NCBI GenBank assembly: GCA_963750715.1
Contig: CAVVRP010000013.1
Location: 62,001 to 126,000 of the forward strand
DNA length: 64,000 nucleotides
Reading direction: 5' to 3'
From: JAGVSR01 sp963750715
GTDB lineage: Bacteria > Pseudomonadota > Alphaproteobacteria > Rhizobiales > Hyphomicrobiaceae
Below are positions 36,795 to 46,250 of this stretch, in pieces. Position numbers and translations under genes: made by a program. The notes below the pieces were generated by a model that saw nothing but the letters and a program-made list of their open reading frames with translations, was not told where the DNA came from and made no database searches. The stretch's first letter is position 1. Each line of letters opens with the position of its first letter.

Positions 36795-37183
36795 ACAGTA
36801 TCGTCATCGTCTTCCGATGGCGTCCGACATGTCCGTGCTACGACCTTAAGCATACGTTCGGTGCGTAGGCCTGTGCCGCAGTTCCCGAGGAGACGGCAAG
36901 GGCGATGGCTTTTTGGGTTGAACACGTAGTACCCTTAATTCTGAGCCGCGGCTTAGCATAAATGCGTTTGCTTCTGTTAAGGATTGGCTTGAAATATGTG
37001 AGAACTCCTACAGCGACTGTTGGCAGGCGGCCATTGCTGCTCAGGGGAAGTGCCGAACGGACGGTGAAGACGCCGAGGAGAGCCCTTCGAGGAATCGGAA
37101 ACCGGATCCGAAGGTCGCGCCTCCCGTTCTGATCGCTTGAAATCGACAGTATCAGCGAGGCTGCCAACTCTGCTCGATACGGA
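36795..37183. other. No gene recognised
   Basis: The gap between the convergent SDR and APS kinase genes contains only short frames without recognisable products, and no clear terminator. Confidence 0.5.
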
Positions 37184-37837
37184 TCAAGGTCTCCGCCGGC
37201 CGACCACCGCATTAGATATGATTGGGTCGGCCGCAATCTCGATGATGCCTCTATCCGCTAGCAACTTCATGACCATCCACACGCACGTATTGAGACTGTT
37301 CTGCTCGATATCGACGACGAGTTCCGGATTTTCGGGCGGCTCATAGGGAGAGCTGATTCCGGTATAGTTCTTGATCTCTCCGGCTCGGGCCTTTTTGTAG
37401 AACCCCTTCACATCGCGTGCTTCGCAGGCCTTCAAGCTCGCGTTGCAATGGACTTCCAGGAAATCGCCCTCGGACACGAGGCGGCGGACGGCATTTCGCT
37501 CTTCGGCGAATGGGCTGATAACGGCCGTTATAGCGATAATGCCCGCTTCCATCATGAGCTTGGCCGTCTCGCCAATTCGACGAATATTTTCCTTGCGATC
37601 GGCTTCACTAAAGCCAAGGTCCGAGGACAGCCCGTGGCGGACATTATCGCCATCGAGAACGAAGGTTCGGCACCCACTGCGAAAAAGCTCTTCCTCGACG
37701 GCGTGCGCGAGTGTCGATTTTCCCGCACCGGAAAGCCCCGTGAACCACAAGACACACGACCTGTGGCCATTAATGGCATGTCGACCCTGCCGCGTTACTG
37801 CCGCATGTTGCCAGACAATGTTTTGTACGCTTCGCAT
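37184..37837 (-). CDS. cysC: Adenylylsulfate (APS) kinase
   Basis: APS kinase phosphorylates adenylyl sulfate to PAPS, the sulfate donor for assimilation or for sulfated glycans and lipids. The 217-residue product has Walker A LWFTGLSGAGKSTLAHAVE, LDGDNVRHGLSSDLGFSEAD, NIRRIGETAKLMMEAG, AVISPFAEERNAVR, FLEVHCNASLKACEARD, and GFYKKARAGEIKNYTGISSP, i.e. all substrate-binding motifs. It is a stand-alone kinase with no CysN or CysD beside it. Given the flanking glycan genes, PAPS for sulfation of a surface polymer is as plausible as assimilation. The C-terminal tail after GIIEIAADP is a little longer than usual. Confidence 0.95.
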   Translation of the reverse strand: MRSVQNIVWQHAAVTRQGRHAINGHRSCVLWFTGLSGAGKSTLAHAVEEELFRSGCRTFVLDGDNVRHGLSSDLGFSEADRKENIRRIGETAKLMMEAGIIAITAVISPFAEERNAVRRLVSEGDFLEVHCNASLKACEARDVKGFYKKARAGEIKNYTGISSPYEPPENPELVVDIEQNSLNTCVWMVMKLLADRGIIEIAADPIISNAVVGRRRP

Positions 37838-37903
37838 GACAGCACCCCAACGCGCCTCACATCGATATCGGATGGGGAAGACAAACCACGGCCAAATGCA
37901 TAT

Positions 37904-38120
37904 TCAGCTTGCAGCGTGCTTCAACTCCGCGATCCGGCTCTCCCAGGCAAGCACGTGGGAGACAATCAGATCCCATTCGTCGTGCTCTGGCTGCCAACCG
38001 AGCGCATTGCGGATCTTGTCCAATTTGGGGACGATCGCGGCCGGATCGCCCGGGCGGCGCGGGGCCGTCGCCTGATCGGACGGGCCCCATCGTCCGGCAA
38101 CATCCACGAGGTGGCCGGCC
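37904..38120 (-). pseudogene. UDP-glucose 4-epimerase (GalE) C-terminal relic
   Basis: The minus strand reads PRRPGDPAAIVPKLDKIRN, ALGWQPEHDEWDLIVSHVL, AWESRI and a stop, which is the typical end of GalE (RRPGDPA.lvAd...a...LGW.P...l..iv..aw.W). Upstream of RRPGDPA the match fails and the Rossmann and catalytic parts are missing. It is a 3' remnant, adjacent to cysC on the same strand. Confidence 0.7.
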
Positions 38121-38218
38121 TCCCTCAACGAGAAAGTCATCTGTGGCCTGGAGCGCGCCGGCGCTTCCCTGCTGCGCATCAATCTGTCCCATACCAGCAA
38201 GCGGATCGTGACGTTCAT

Positions 38219-39090
38219 CCAGAGGCGTTAGTCTTAGGGTCGTCGCATTCAGATTATTCGCCGCAGTGCGGTTTTGCGTTGCGAAGGAGGATAGTCGACC
38301 GTTTCATCAGAGGTACTTTGGCCTATCTACCATACCTCCGATTGGGTATTGCCCGTATGATGCCCCCTCTGCGGCTTGACTAGCCCCCGCTTACGAGAGG
38401 CAGGCCACCGCAAAAAACCGCGCAAAGAGAGCAAAGAGAATAGTCATCGGGTTCATCTGACCGGCGGTAGCCGAAGCAAATCTCGAATGCGCGCGTCGGC
38501 GGCATAACCAAGGCATGGATTTCAAAGACCGTTATGTTCGTATCCTTGCTTGGGGCAGCCGCGGCTCAGCCGCAGGCAGGGCGAGACTTACGCAGTCGCG
38601 CGCCGTCTCCCGCACCGCCGACGCTTCGGGGACGTATATCTTCTGCTTCCAGAAGATGCCGGATCGCACGAATACGGCCTACATCTTCGGTCCGACTACG
38701 TGGTGGCTTGGCCGGATGAAACCCTTAGGGGGCCGCGCACCAGTTATGAGCGCGCTCGAAGCAGCCTGGAGCCCGGACAGAAGTAAGCCCTCAGCAACCA
38801 GAAAGGCCACTGTTGGACATCAAGCGAGCTTCTTTGTGCTAACCGTGTGGGCGGGGAACTTTCTCGCCAAATACACTACCGCCGGCTTTCGAACCGGAGA
38901 AGCAGCCCAAAGCGGACCTCAAATGATCCAATCTATCCCGAATGGGATCCGCTAGGGAGGTCACGAACGACCGTGGTGGTACTACTTCCTAGGCAACTTA
39001 TTTACGCCTGCGAGTTAACTCCCTTGGCCATTAACACGTCCCTTCGCGCCCACGTAAGATGAGACGATCCTGTTCGACTCGAACCTTTGC
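38219..39090. other. No gene recognised
   Basis: About 870 bases before the ExoF-like gene. Open frames here (for example 38515-38955 on the plus strand) overlap each other in several phases, have no recognisable product and no convincing Shine-Dalgarno. The promoter of the exopolysaccharide operon should lie near its right end. Confidence 0.5.
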
Positions 39091-40380
39091 ATGGCTGCTA
39101 TGATATTCCTTGTCCCATCGCGCGTTCGTATTGCGGCCCCTTCGACTTGGCTGGTCCTCGTGCTGGCGGCATTCGCGGCCGCCACTACTGCTGCCGCCCA
39201 AACGGAGTATCGACTGCAAATCGGCGATGTTATCGAGGTCAGGGTCGCGGGGATGCCAGAGCTTCAACAGCGCGTCACAGTTGAGGGCGATGGCGAAATC
39301 TCGTTGCCGTTGCTTGGGACTGTCGTCGTCGCCGGATCGACGACCTCCGACGCTCGCGCGAAGATCCAGGCAGCGCTTGCGACCAAGGTCTTCCGCCTCA
39401 CGACAGCGGACGGTCGTGAGCGGCCGGTTATGATCAAATTCGACGAGGTCTCCGCGTCTGTTGTCGAGTACAGACCAATCTACGTCCAGGGCGACGTGAT
39501 GAAACCCGGTGAGCTGACCTATCGTCCGCATATGACGGTACGCCAAGCTGTTGGTGGAGCCGGTGGCTACTATCAGCTGCGGCTTCAGACAATGTCCGCC
39601 GTACGCGACCTGATTGACTTGCAGGGCGAATACGCTGCGCTTTGGACATCACTCGCCAGAGAACGATTGCTCGTTTGGCGTTTGACTTCCGAGCTCGGGG
39701 AGGCCACTGAGCTTGACCCGAAGGTGCTGGAGGACGTACCGCTGCCCAAGACAACGCTTGCCCAGCTCATAAGCGTGGAGTCCGAACATCTAAAGGTCTG
39801 GAAATCCGATTTTCAACGTGAGAATGCCTATCTGACGCACTCTATCGTACAATCGGGCGAGCAAATTTCGGCTCTCGAAGAACAGCAGAAGAAAGAGAAC
39901 GAGGGAATCAAAGCCGATCTTGAAGAGCTAGAGAGAGTTACCGACCTCTTCAAGGGAGGCAACTTGGTTATGCCGCGCATCACGGAAGCGCGCCGGGCCG
40001 TACTGCTCTCGACAACGAGACAAGTGCAAACCCGATCACAGTTGATCCAGGCCATGCGAGATCGTACCGATCTTACCAGAAAGCTTGAGAAGCTCCCTGA
40101 CGAGCTCCAAATCGGCCTACTCAAGGAACTGCAGGAGGCCCGGGTCAGGCTTACCACTGCCCAGGAGAAACTGCAGATTATCGGTGAAAAGCTGCCATAT
40201 GCAATAAAGCCGGTGGCTGCCACGGATATCGAAAAGACGCCGAGGATTACCGTCTTCAGGAATGACCTGCGCGGTGGGGAGCGTACTTTCACCGGCAATG
40301 GCGACACCGAGCTTCAGCCTGGCGATGTCGTCGCGGTCGTCCTGGTGCCAAGCGAAACCCACGGCGAAGCGGTGCCATAA
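39091..40380 (+). CDS. Polysaccharide biosynthesis/export protein (ExoF-like)
   Basis: A 429-residue periplasmic or outer-membrane-associated protein. A signal-like hydrophobic segment (LVLVLAAFAAATTAAAQ) is followed by the Poly_export domain: YRLQIGDVIEVRVAGMPEL, VEGDGEISLPLLGTVVVAG, then an SLBB-like VYVQGDVMKPGELTYRP region and a long helical domain (about 200-345). It ends ELQPGDVVAVVLVP. The layout matches ExoF of Sinorhizobium, which works with ExoQ/ExoP-type proteins in succinoglycan export. No ExoP-like tyrosine kinase or polymerase is nearby. It heads a plus-strand run with the kinase and flippase genes. Confidence 0.87.
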   Translation: MAAMIFLVPSRVRIAAPSTWLVLVLAAFAAATTAAAQTEYRLQIGDVIEVRVAGMPELQQRVTVEGDGEISLPLLGTVVVAGSTTSDARAKIQAALATKVFRLTTADGRERPVMIKFDEVSASVVEYRPIYVQGDVMKPGELTYRPHMTVRQAVGGAGGYYQLRLQTMSAVRDLIDLQGEYAALWTSLARERLLVWRLTSELGEATELDPKVLEDVPLPKTTLAQLISVESEHLKVWKSDFQRENAYLTHSIVQSGEQISALEEQQKKENEGIKADLEELERVTDLFKGGNLVMPRITEARRAVLLSTTRQVQTRSQLIQAMRDRTDLTRKLEKLPDELQIGLLKELQEARVRLTTAQEKLQIIGEKLPYAIKPVAATDIEKTPRITVFRNDLRGGERTFTGNGDTELQPGDVVAVVLVPSETHGEAVP

Positions 40381-40568
40381 TGCGCACTCGCGACGATACA
40401 GCTGTCGTGGCCTTACATCATTTACCGCTCAACTCACGCGCAGCATGGCTACATGTCGTGATGCGGATGCGTTTAGGTCGCGCCCTGCTCCCAGCTTTTT
40501 TCCCAGTTAGACCATCTGTCGGTAAGCCGAAGACCGAAAGCAGGAGACGTCCCCATGCGACCGCCTAG
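40380..40568 (+). CDS. Possible small basic protein coupled to exoF-like gene
   Basis: An ATG overlaps the exoF-like stop (TAATG) and opens 62 codons rich in Arg, His and Ala. There is no recognisable domain and no Shine-Dalgarno of its own. The overlap could permit coupling, but the composition resembles random GC-rich DNA. Confidence 0.2.
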   Translation: MRTRDDTAVVALHHLPLNSRAAWLHVVMRMRLGRALLPAFFPVRPSVGKPKTESRRRPHATA

Positions 40569-40648
40569 CCGCTAAAGGCCGAGCGGAATCTCGGTCCCCA
40601 ACCATAGGCATTGCCATCGCCAACAACGATATGTGCGGAGTGAGGAAA

Positions 40649-41389
40649 ATGCTGATTGAGTTCCTCGGCTTGCCCGGTTGTGGGAAATCCACCCTGTCGC
40701 GCAGCCTTGCGGATCTAATGGTGGAGCAGCGGTTCGTCGTTGACGAGACGACTTACGACCTTGATCACCGGCGCCGCAAGCTGGGGCGGCAGTGTGCCAA
40801 GCTCGCTTACCTCTTCCCCTTTGCCGCACGAAACCCAAACAGCGTGCTTTCTAATCTGCTCGCGATCGCAAGAACACGGCAATCGTCGCTTGCCGACCTG
40901 AGAAGAGCAGGATTCAATTGGGTTGTCATTTTGTCTGTCGTGGCGCGAAAGCAATCGCCAAGTATAATTACAGTCCTCGACCAGGGCATTGCGCAAGCCA
41001 TATGGACCATAGGTTTTGCCGCCCAGCGCGGTTCGTGGCTTGAATTGCTACCGACCAGGAACAAGCAAGCCGCGGCTATGCCGGACCTCGTTGTCCGTGT
41101 TCGGGCCGATTTCGCGACGATCGGCGATCGGCTAGGCGCACGAAAGCGCCGCGTCAGCCGCATGGACGCAGTCGGCCGCGATCTTGAGGCGTTGCGGCGC
41201 GCCGAGAACATTGTCGATTTGATTGTCTCTAGGCTCCAGGCGATCGGGGTCCCGGTGATCGAGATCGACAACAACGATGTCGCGCAGCTCGCGCTGGGCG
41301 CCAGTCGAATTGCCACCGTGATCATGACCGGTCTTAGCGAACAGAAGACAGCACCTCTCCCGCGGCACCAGCAAGGCGTGTCCGCTTGA
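40649..41389 (+). CDS. P-loop kinase-like protein of the exopolysaccharide locus
   Basis: A 246-residue protein with Walker A IEFLGLPGCGKSTLSRSLAD at the N-terminus and a lid-like basic segment (RLGARKRRVSRMDAVGRD) followed by a helical end. The fold is that of thymidylate/shikimate-type kinases or AAA_33 proteins; the phosphate acceptor is unknown. Such kinases turn up repeatedly in rhizobial polysaccharide clusters. The ATG at 40649 is chosen over 40631 because GGAGTGAGGA sits in front of it. It is followed, after 134 bases, by the flippase gene. Confidence 0.7.
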   Translation: MLIEFLGLPGCGKSTLSRSLADLMVEQRFVVDETTYDLDHRRRKLGRQCAKLAYLFPFAARNPNSVLSNLLAIARTRQSSLADLRRAGFNWVVILSVVARKQSPSIITVLDQGIAQAIWTIGFAAQRGSWLELLPTRNKQAAAMPDLVVRVRADFATIGDRLGARKRRVSRMDAVGRDLEALRRAENIVDLIVSRLQAIGVPVIEIDNNDVAQLALGASRIATVIMTGLSEQKTAPLPRHQQGVSA

Positions 41390-41523
41390 GATAATCGCAT
41401 CCGAGCGCCCCTCACCGGCGGTGAATTCATTAGCTCACCAGCCTGCCTTGCCGATGCTGCTCCAGACGCAAGTGAACGCTGACGCGACCCGATCCGTCAA
41501 TGGATCATGAGGAGGACGGGGCT

Positions 41524-43176
41524 GTGAGCGGTACGCACCGTGGTCTAACCGGGCGAAGCGTCGCTGGCGTGCTTTGGACAGCGCTCTCTGCAGGCGCCGA
41601 AGCCACGCTGCAGGTCATCGCTTTAATTGTTTTAGCTCGGATGCTCGCCCCAAGCGAGTTTGGCTTGTTCTCCGCCACCATGGTCGTCGTTGGCTTCTCC
41701 TCGATCTTCTCAAGCCTCGGCGTCGGCCCCGCGATTGTCCAGCGGCCGGATCTTGAAGTTCGCCATCTCCGCGTCGGCTTCACCTTGTCCGTGCTGCTGA
41801 GCCTTGTCGTCGCCGGAGTTATTTGGATTAGCGCTACGGCTCTCGCCGCTTTCTTCCGGTTGCCCGACCTGGCGCCGCTGGTGCGTGGCACGTCACTGGT
41901 GTTCGTCTGCCAAGGACCTGCAATGGTAGCGCAGGCGTTGGCGCAGCGCGAACTACGCTTCCGCTGGCTCGCGGCGGTGGACGCGTGCACCTTCGCGGCG
42001 GGCTTCCTTATCGCTGGTCCTTTCCTTGCTTGGCTTGGATACGGGGTCTGGGCGCTCATCGGTGCGCTCCTTATCCAGCAGATCCTGCGCATGGTTCTTT
42101 TGATTGCTGGCCAGCCACACGAGAAGCAGCCGCAGATCGATTCTCGCACGATTGGCGAACTCTTCTATTTCGGTGGCGGATTTACGCTCGCCCGAATAGG
42201 CAACTACCTCGCCAGTCAGGCCGACAAACTCGTCGTCGGCCGCTGGCTCGGCGCCCAGACACTGGGCTTGTACGCGCTCACCTACCAGCTCGTTAACACG
42301 CCGGCGAACCTTTTCGGCCAAGTGCTCGACCGCGTTATGTTTCCGACGATGGCCATGGTTCAGCTCGAGCCCACGCGGCTCGCCCGCGCGTACTGCACCA
42401 GCATTGCTGTCTGTGCTCTGCTCATTCTGCCGGTGAGCGTCGTGCTGACGATTGTTGCCCCTGAGATCGTTGAGGTTCTGCTCGGAACGAAATGGTCCGG
42501 TGCCGTCGTTCCGCTCCAGATCCTCACCCTCGGAATGTTGTTCCGCACGAGCTACAAGCTCAGCGACACTGTGGCCCGGGCGACCGGGGCCGTCTACGCC
42601 CGGGCCTGGCGACAGGGAGCCTATGCGGGCGCGGTTTTTGCTTTGTCGTTTATCGGCCAGCATTGGGGACTGCAGGGCGTCGCGCTCGGGGTCGTGGCGG
42701 CTGTCGCCTTCAATTTCATCCTGATGGCGCAGCTCAGTCTCCGTCTGACGGGCATGCATTGGTCGGCATTCGCCGCTGCACACGTTCCGGGGCTCGCGCT
42801 GGCGGTAGCGCTCGGGGCCTTAACTTGGTTCCTCGCGGCATGGCTCCGCGAGCTGCAGGTCGCGCCCATCTTACTCCTCGTCGTGGTCGGCTTGACCGCC
42901 TCTGCCGCAGCCTTGCTACTATGGTGGCATTTCCCACAAACCTTTCTCGGGTCCGATGGGCAGTTATTGGTACGGGCAATGGCGGAATTGGCACCGGCAT
43001 CGTGCCAAACCCGCATGCAATGGATGACAGAAAGGCACGCAGATGAACGAAATGGTGACGTCAGAGCTATCGACGTCGAGCTGGGAACCGCAGCCAACAG
43101 GCGGGCCGCCGCCGCCGGTCCATCCGAGTGGTCTGGGCCTAGTCAGCGTCCTGTTCAAGCGCCTGAACGAGGCTGA
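41524..43176 (+). CDS. Polysaccharide flippase (Wzx/ExoT-like, MOP superfamily)
   Basis: A 550-residue membrane protein with 12-14 helices that should move lipid-linked repeat units across the inner membrane. GRSVAGVLWTALSAGAEATL and VLARMLAPSEFGLFSATMVV are the typical start of the WzxC/Polysacc_synt_3 group; FYFGGGFTLARIGNYLASQ, ADKLVVGRWLGAQTLGLYAL and GQVLDRVMFPTMA follow. The GTG at 41524 has GGAGGA 7 bases upstream and is preferred to the ATG at 41500. The last 45 residues run past the final helix and overlap the next gene by 134 bases. Confidence 0.88.
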   Translation: MSGTHRGLTGRSVAGVLWTALSAGAEATLQVIALIVLARMLAPSEFGLFSATMVVVGFSSIFSSLGVGPAIVQRPDLEVRHLRVGFTLSVLLSLVVAGVIWISATALAAFFRLPDLAPLVRGTSLVFVCQGPAMVAQALAQRELRFRWLAAVDACTFAAGFLIAGPFLAWLGYGVWALIGALLIQQILRMVLLIAGQPHEKQPQIDSRTIGELFYFGGGFTLARIGNYLASQADKLVVGRWLGAQTLGLYALTYQLVNTPANLFGQVLDRVMFPTMAMVQLEPTRLARAYCTSIAVCALLILPVSVVLTIVAPEIVEVLLGTKWSGAVVPLQILTLGMLFRTSYKLSDTVARATGAVYARAWRQGAYAGAVFALSFIGQHWGLQGVALGVVAAVAFNFILMAQLSLRLTGMHWSAFAAAHVPGLALAVALGALTWFLAAWLRELQVAPILLLVVVGLTASAAALLLWWHFPQTFLGSDGQLLVRAMAELAPASCQTRMQWMTERHADERNGDVRAIDVELGTAANRRAAAAGPSEWSGPSQRPVQAPERG

Positions 43177-44647
43177 CATTACCTATTGTCATTGGAAGAG
43201 TAACGAGCACCTCGGCGCCGCTGTTGCTGGCCTGACGGACTTGGATGTCCTGGTCGATCGGCGTCACGGCCTGGCGTTGCAACGCATTCTTTCGGCTTGC
43301 GGGTTCAAGCGGTTTGCTGCTCCCCCGTTGCGCGCATACCCGGCCATCGAGGACTATATCGGACTCGACCATGAAACCGGTCGGCTTGCGCACCTCCACC
43401 TTCACTATGAACTCACGCTGGGTGAACGGCACCTCAAGGGTTACCGATTGCCTTGGGAGACGCGGATCCTCAAGACGCGTCGACTCGACCCTGAGTACGG
43501 CATCTACGTCACCGAGCCGGCGATTGAGCTCTTGCTGCTTCTAGTCCGGGCCGCGCTGAAGGAGCGAGCACGGGATCGACTGTGGCGAATCTTTTCGAGC
43601 AGACCATCAGGCACGGCGGACTTCGAGCGCGAGTTCGTTTGGCTACGCGGGCAGATCGACGAGGCAGCGGTGCGTGAGACAGCGCGCAGCCTTCTCGGCC
43701 CGCAAGTGGACCAGCCACTGCTCGGCCTGCTCGCCGCACCACCGGCTGGGAACGACCTCGCCACCTTCTCCGCTGCGGTCCGCCCGATGCTGCGGTGGAC
43801 GCGGACCTATGGACGACTCGAGGCGCCGCTGCGCACCTGGATGCGCGAGTTGCACGGGTACGCCGATGCCATCAACCGGCGCTACCTGCATCGCCCGACC
43901 CCACTCCGGCGCGTCTCGCCGCGAGGAGGCACGGTTGTTGCGCTCGTGGGGTCGGACGGGTCTGGCAAGTCCACGCTTGCCCGGACGCTCCAGAGCTGGC
44001 TCGGTTGGAAACTGGACGTGATGCCTATCTATTTTGGCAGCGGCGATGGGACGGCCGCGTTCTACAGGGCACCCTTGCGGCTCGCTCAGCGCGTCCTGCG
44101 ACCATTTCTCGGAGGCACCGCGTCAGCCCGGTCATTTGCGCCTGAGGGTCGAGCCGGCTATCTCCCCGTGGCACAGGTCAGGCGCTACGGTTCGTTGCGT
44201 GCGGCCGCCCTTGTCCTCTGGGCCTTGACCTTAAGCTTAGAGAAGCGGGGGAAGTTGCGCTGCATGACTAAGGCGCGCAACCGCGGCATGGTTGTGATCT
44301 GTGACCGTTTCCCGCAAAATGATTTTCCGGGCTTCAACGACGGTCCGCTGCTCACCCACTGGTACGACCACCGCTGGCGTGTTTGTCGTGCCATCGCCGA
44401 TTGGGAGGCGAGGCCATATATCGAGGCCGGTCAAGCCGCACCTGAGCTTGTTATAAAGCTCGTGGCTACACCTGAGGTGGCAATCCAGCGACGGCCGGAA
44501 ATGAGCCGCGAAGGACTGCAGCGGCGCGTGAAAGCGGTGAAAGAACTTCAGTTTCAGTCCATGACGAAGGTCATCGAACTCAATGCCGATGACGGTCTCG
44601 ACACGATAGCCCTTGCCGCCAAACGGCACGTTTGGGGCGAACTCTGA
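43043..44647 (+). CDS. Nucleotidyltransferase-like plus thymidylate-kinase-like fusion protein
   Basis: A 534-residue two-part protein. The N-terminal half (about 30-130) has YCHWKSNEHLGAAVAGLTD, then LDVLVDRR, a nucleotidyltransferase-like arrangement. The C-terminal half has Walker A VVALVGSDGSGKSTLARTL at about residue 297, RGMVVICDRFPQND (the DR of thymidylate-kinase-like proteins), PELVIKLVATPEVAIQRR, and a basic lid after it. Related proteins occur in exopolysaccharide loci; the phosphate donor and acceptor are unknown. It overlaps the flippase gene by 134 bases, an unusually long overlap, so its real start may be later, such as the ATG four codons downstream. Confidence 0.72.
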   Translation: MNEMVTSELSTSSWEPQPTGGPPPPVHPSGLGLVSVLFKRLNEADITYCHWKSNEHLGAAVAGLTDLDVLVDRRHGLALQRILSACGFKRFAAPPLRAYPAIEDYIGLDHETGRLAHLHLHYELTLGERHLKGYRLPWETRILKTRRLDPEYGIYVTEPAIELLLLLVRAALKERARDRLWRIFSSRPSGTADFEREFVWLRGQIDEAAVRETARSLLGPQVDQPLLGLLAAPPAGNDLATFSAAVRPMLRWTRTYGRLEAPLRTWMRELHGYADAINRRYLHRPTPLRRVSPRGGTVVALVGSDGSGKSTLARTLQSWLGWKLDVMPIYFGSGDGTAAFYRAPLRLAQRVLRPFLGGTASARSFAPEGRAGYLPVAQVRRYGSLRAAALVLWALTLSLEKRGKLRCMTKARNRGMVVICDRFPQNDFPGFNDGPLLTHWYDHRWRVCRAIADWEARPYIEAGQAAPELVIKLVATPEVAIQRRPEMSREGLQRRVKAVKELQFQSMTKVIELNADDGLDTIALAAKRHVWGEL

Positions 44648-44799
44648 CACTGCAGATCATTCTCCTCAATCGTGGCACTTGAACGGGAGATCGCGTCCCG
44701 GTCCGCGGTGTAAGAGCGCCGGTCATGGCCTGAGGTCGATATTGGCTCGGGCCAGTACCCAAGCCGCCGCGATGCGCTTCGGCCTTCGCTGTGGGCGGG

Positions 44800-45420
44800 C
44801 AGACCCCACCACGTCAGCGAGCGTAGAAACCTGCACCAGAAGCACCGAACGAGCCGACCTCCATGGCCAGCACCTCGCGGGCGCCGTCCGTGTTGACGGC
44901 AACGGCGACGGACATGATCCTCCCCGCCTCGCGGATTTTCACGCACGTCGCGTCGATCTACAGATACGACCATGAACCCTCGATAGGGCGACTGAGGAAG
45001 GCTTGCACGGGCTCGTCGATCTCGTCACAGAGCCTGGACGTTTGGCTTTTCGAGATGCCGGCGCTGTTCATGGCCTTCACCAGCTTCGAACCCCATGAAC
45101 GCACGCTTCCTAGACGACGGCCATCAGCGCCTCCTCCGACGCCCAGTTCGACTCCAGGAAGCCCAGGAAGTAGCTGCCCTTGCGCAGCGTCGGGATCTCC
45201 AGGTCGACGGTTCCCACACGCGCCTCCCAGACGCGCTCGCGGTAGCTTTACGCTGAGTGGTGCGCGCGGGCGATCACTCGCCATGGGCAGCGCCGGTCAG
45301 GCTCTCGACCTACATGTCCATCATGCGGTTGGCGACGTAGGTCCTGAGGAGATCGTCGTCAGAGCCCTTCTCAAGGCGGGCCTTCAAGCCATTCTGTCGA
45401 TCGTCGTGCTCTCTTGGTTG
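44800..45420 (-). pseudogene. IS256-family transposase relic
   Basis: Minus-strand segments in several frames line up with IS256/mutator transposases: VGTVDLEIPTLRKGSYF; KLVKAMNSAGISKSQTSRLC, EIDEPVQAFLSRPIEGSW; a stop codon where Y is expected; IDATCVKIREAGRIMSVAVA, VNTDGAREVLAMEVGS. Several stops and frame changes interrupt it. The C-terminal third and both inverted repeats are missing. It sits directly between the exopolysaccharide genes and their likely regulator. Confidence 0.8.
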
Positions 45421-45533
45421 CGTTTGGTCTTCGCAACCCGCACCAACCTCGACTTGGGTCATGACCTCCCGCGGGACGCGAGCTGTGGAAGGTCTGGGGA
45501 ACAGACTACACGCGGCGTGGCTCTCCGGTCGGC

Positions 45534-46250
45534 CTACGGCCTCCCTCCGCCCAACGCCGTCACTCCGCCTCCCACATCAAGTCCTGGCACGCCATTGAGC
45601 GAGAGCTTGTGATCATGTGCCCACACGGCTGCCTCGGTTCGGTTCCTGGCTTTGAGCTTCCGCAGAATGGCTTTCACGTGCACCTTTACAGTCGCCTCGG
45701 TGATCCCGCAACGGCGCGCTATCAGCTTGTTGCTCTGTCCCTCGCACAGGACGGCGAGAACCTCGACTTCGCGGGGAGAGAGGACATCGAGAAACTGATT
45801 GGCGATCCGCATGCCAAGGGCGTCATGAGGTTCTGCAGAACTGAGCGCTTCCACGAGCTGCGACGGATATACTCGCTCGCCGAGACAAATCAGCTGGATG
45901 GACTTGATAATCGCCTCGCAGTTGGTTTTTTTCAGAATGTATCCCCGGGCCCCAGATCTGAAAGCACAGAGTATGTGGTCATCGTTGTAGAGTTCGGACA
46001 TGACGACAACGAGGGACTGCGGAAACTTGTTCCTGAGGTGCTCGATACAATTGGCAGCGATGACGCAATTGCCGCCAAAATCGAGCAGGAGCAACGCGCG
46101 TTCACACCCACCAGTTGCTGATCCTAACATCAGATCTAAGGAAGCAAATCCTAAACAGTCCACGCTAAGGGCTTCCGAGAGAACCTTTATGAGCCCCTCG
46201 CGATAAATAGGATTCGAATCCACTACTACAGCCTTGTCGATGTACTCCAT
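45534..46250 (-). CDS. LuxR/NarL-family response regulator
   Basis: A 238-residue regulator. The receiver-like domain (about 1-125) starts KAVVVDSNPIYREGLIKVL with one acidic residue kept in VVVDS. LLLLDFGG gives the probable phosphorylated Asp, VVVMSELYND the Ser/Thr position, and GYILKKTNC the conserved Lys. The C-terminal helix-turn-helix reads LSPREVEVLAVLCEGQSNKL and ITEATVKVHVKAILRKL. It should bind DNA as a dimer on phosphorylation; no histidine kinase is nearby. Its position next to the exopolysaccharide genes suggests control of that locus. The start at 46250 has a Shine-Dalgarno-like GGAGG upstream (the reverse complement of CCTCC near 46260). Confidence 0.9.
   Translation of the reverse strand: MEYIDKAVVVDSNPIYREGLIKVLSEALSVDCLGFASLDLMLGSATGGCERALLLLDFGGNCVIAANCIEHLRNKFPQSLVVVMSELYNDDHILCAFRSGARGYILKKTNCEAIIKSIQLICLGERVYPSQLVEALSSAEPHDALGMRIANQFLDVLSPREVEVLAVLCEGQSNKLIARRCGITEATVKVHVKAILRKLKARNRTEAAVWAHDHKLSLNGVPGLDVGGGVTALGGGRP

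Noticed and set aside
38515..38955. A 146-codon plus-strand frame before the exoF-like gene
   Set aside because: Overlapping frames in all phases, no Shine-Dalgarno, no recognisable segment; not enough to call a gene.
45609..46121. A 170-codon plus-strand frame inside the LuxR-type regulator
   Set aside because: Shadow of the receiver and helix-turn-helix domains on the opposite strand.
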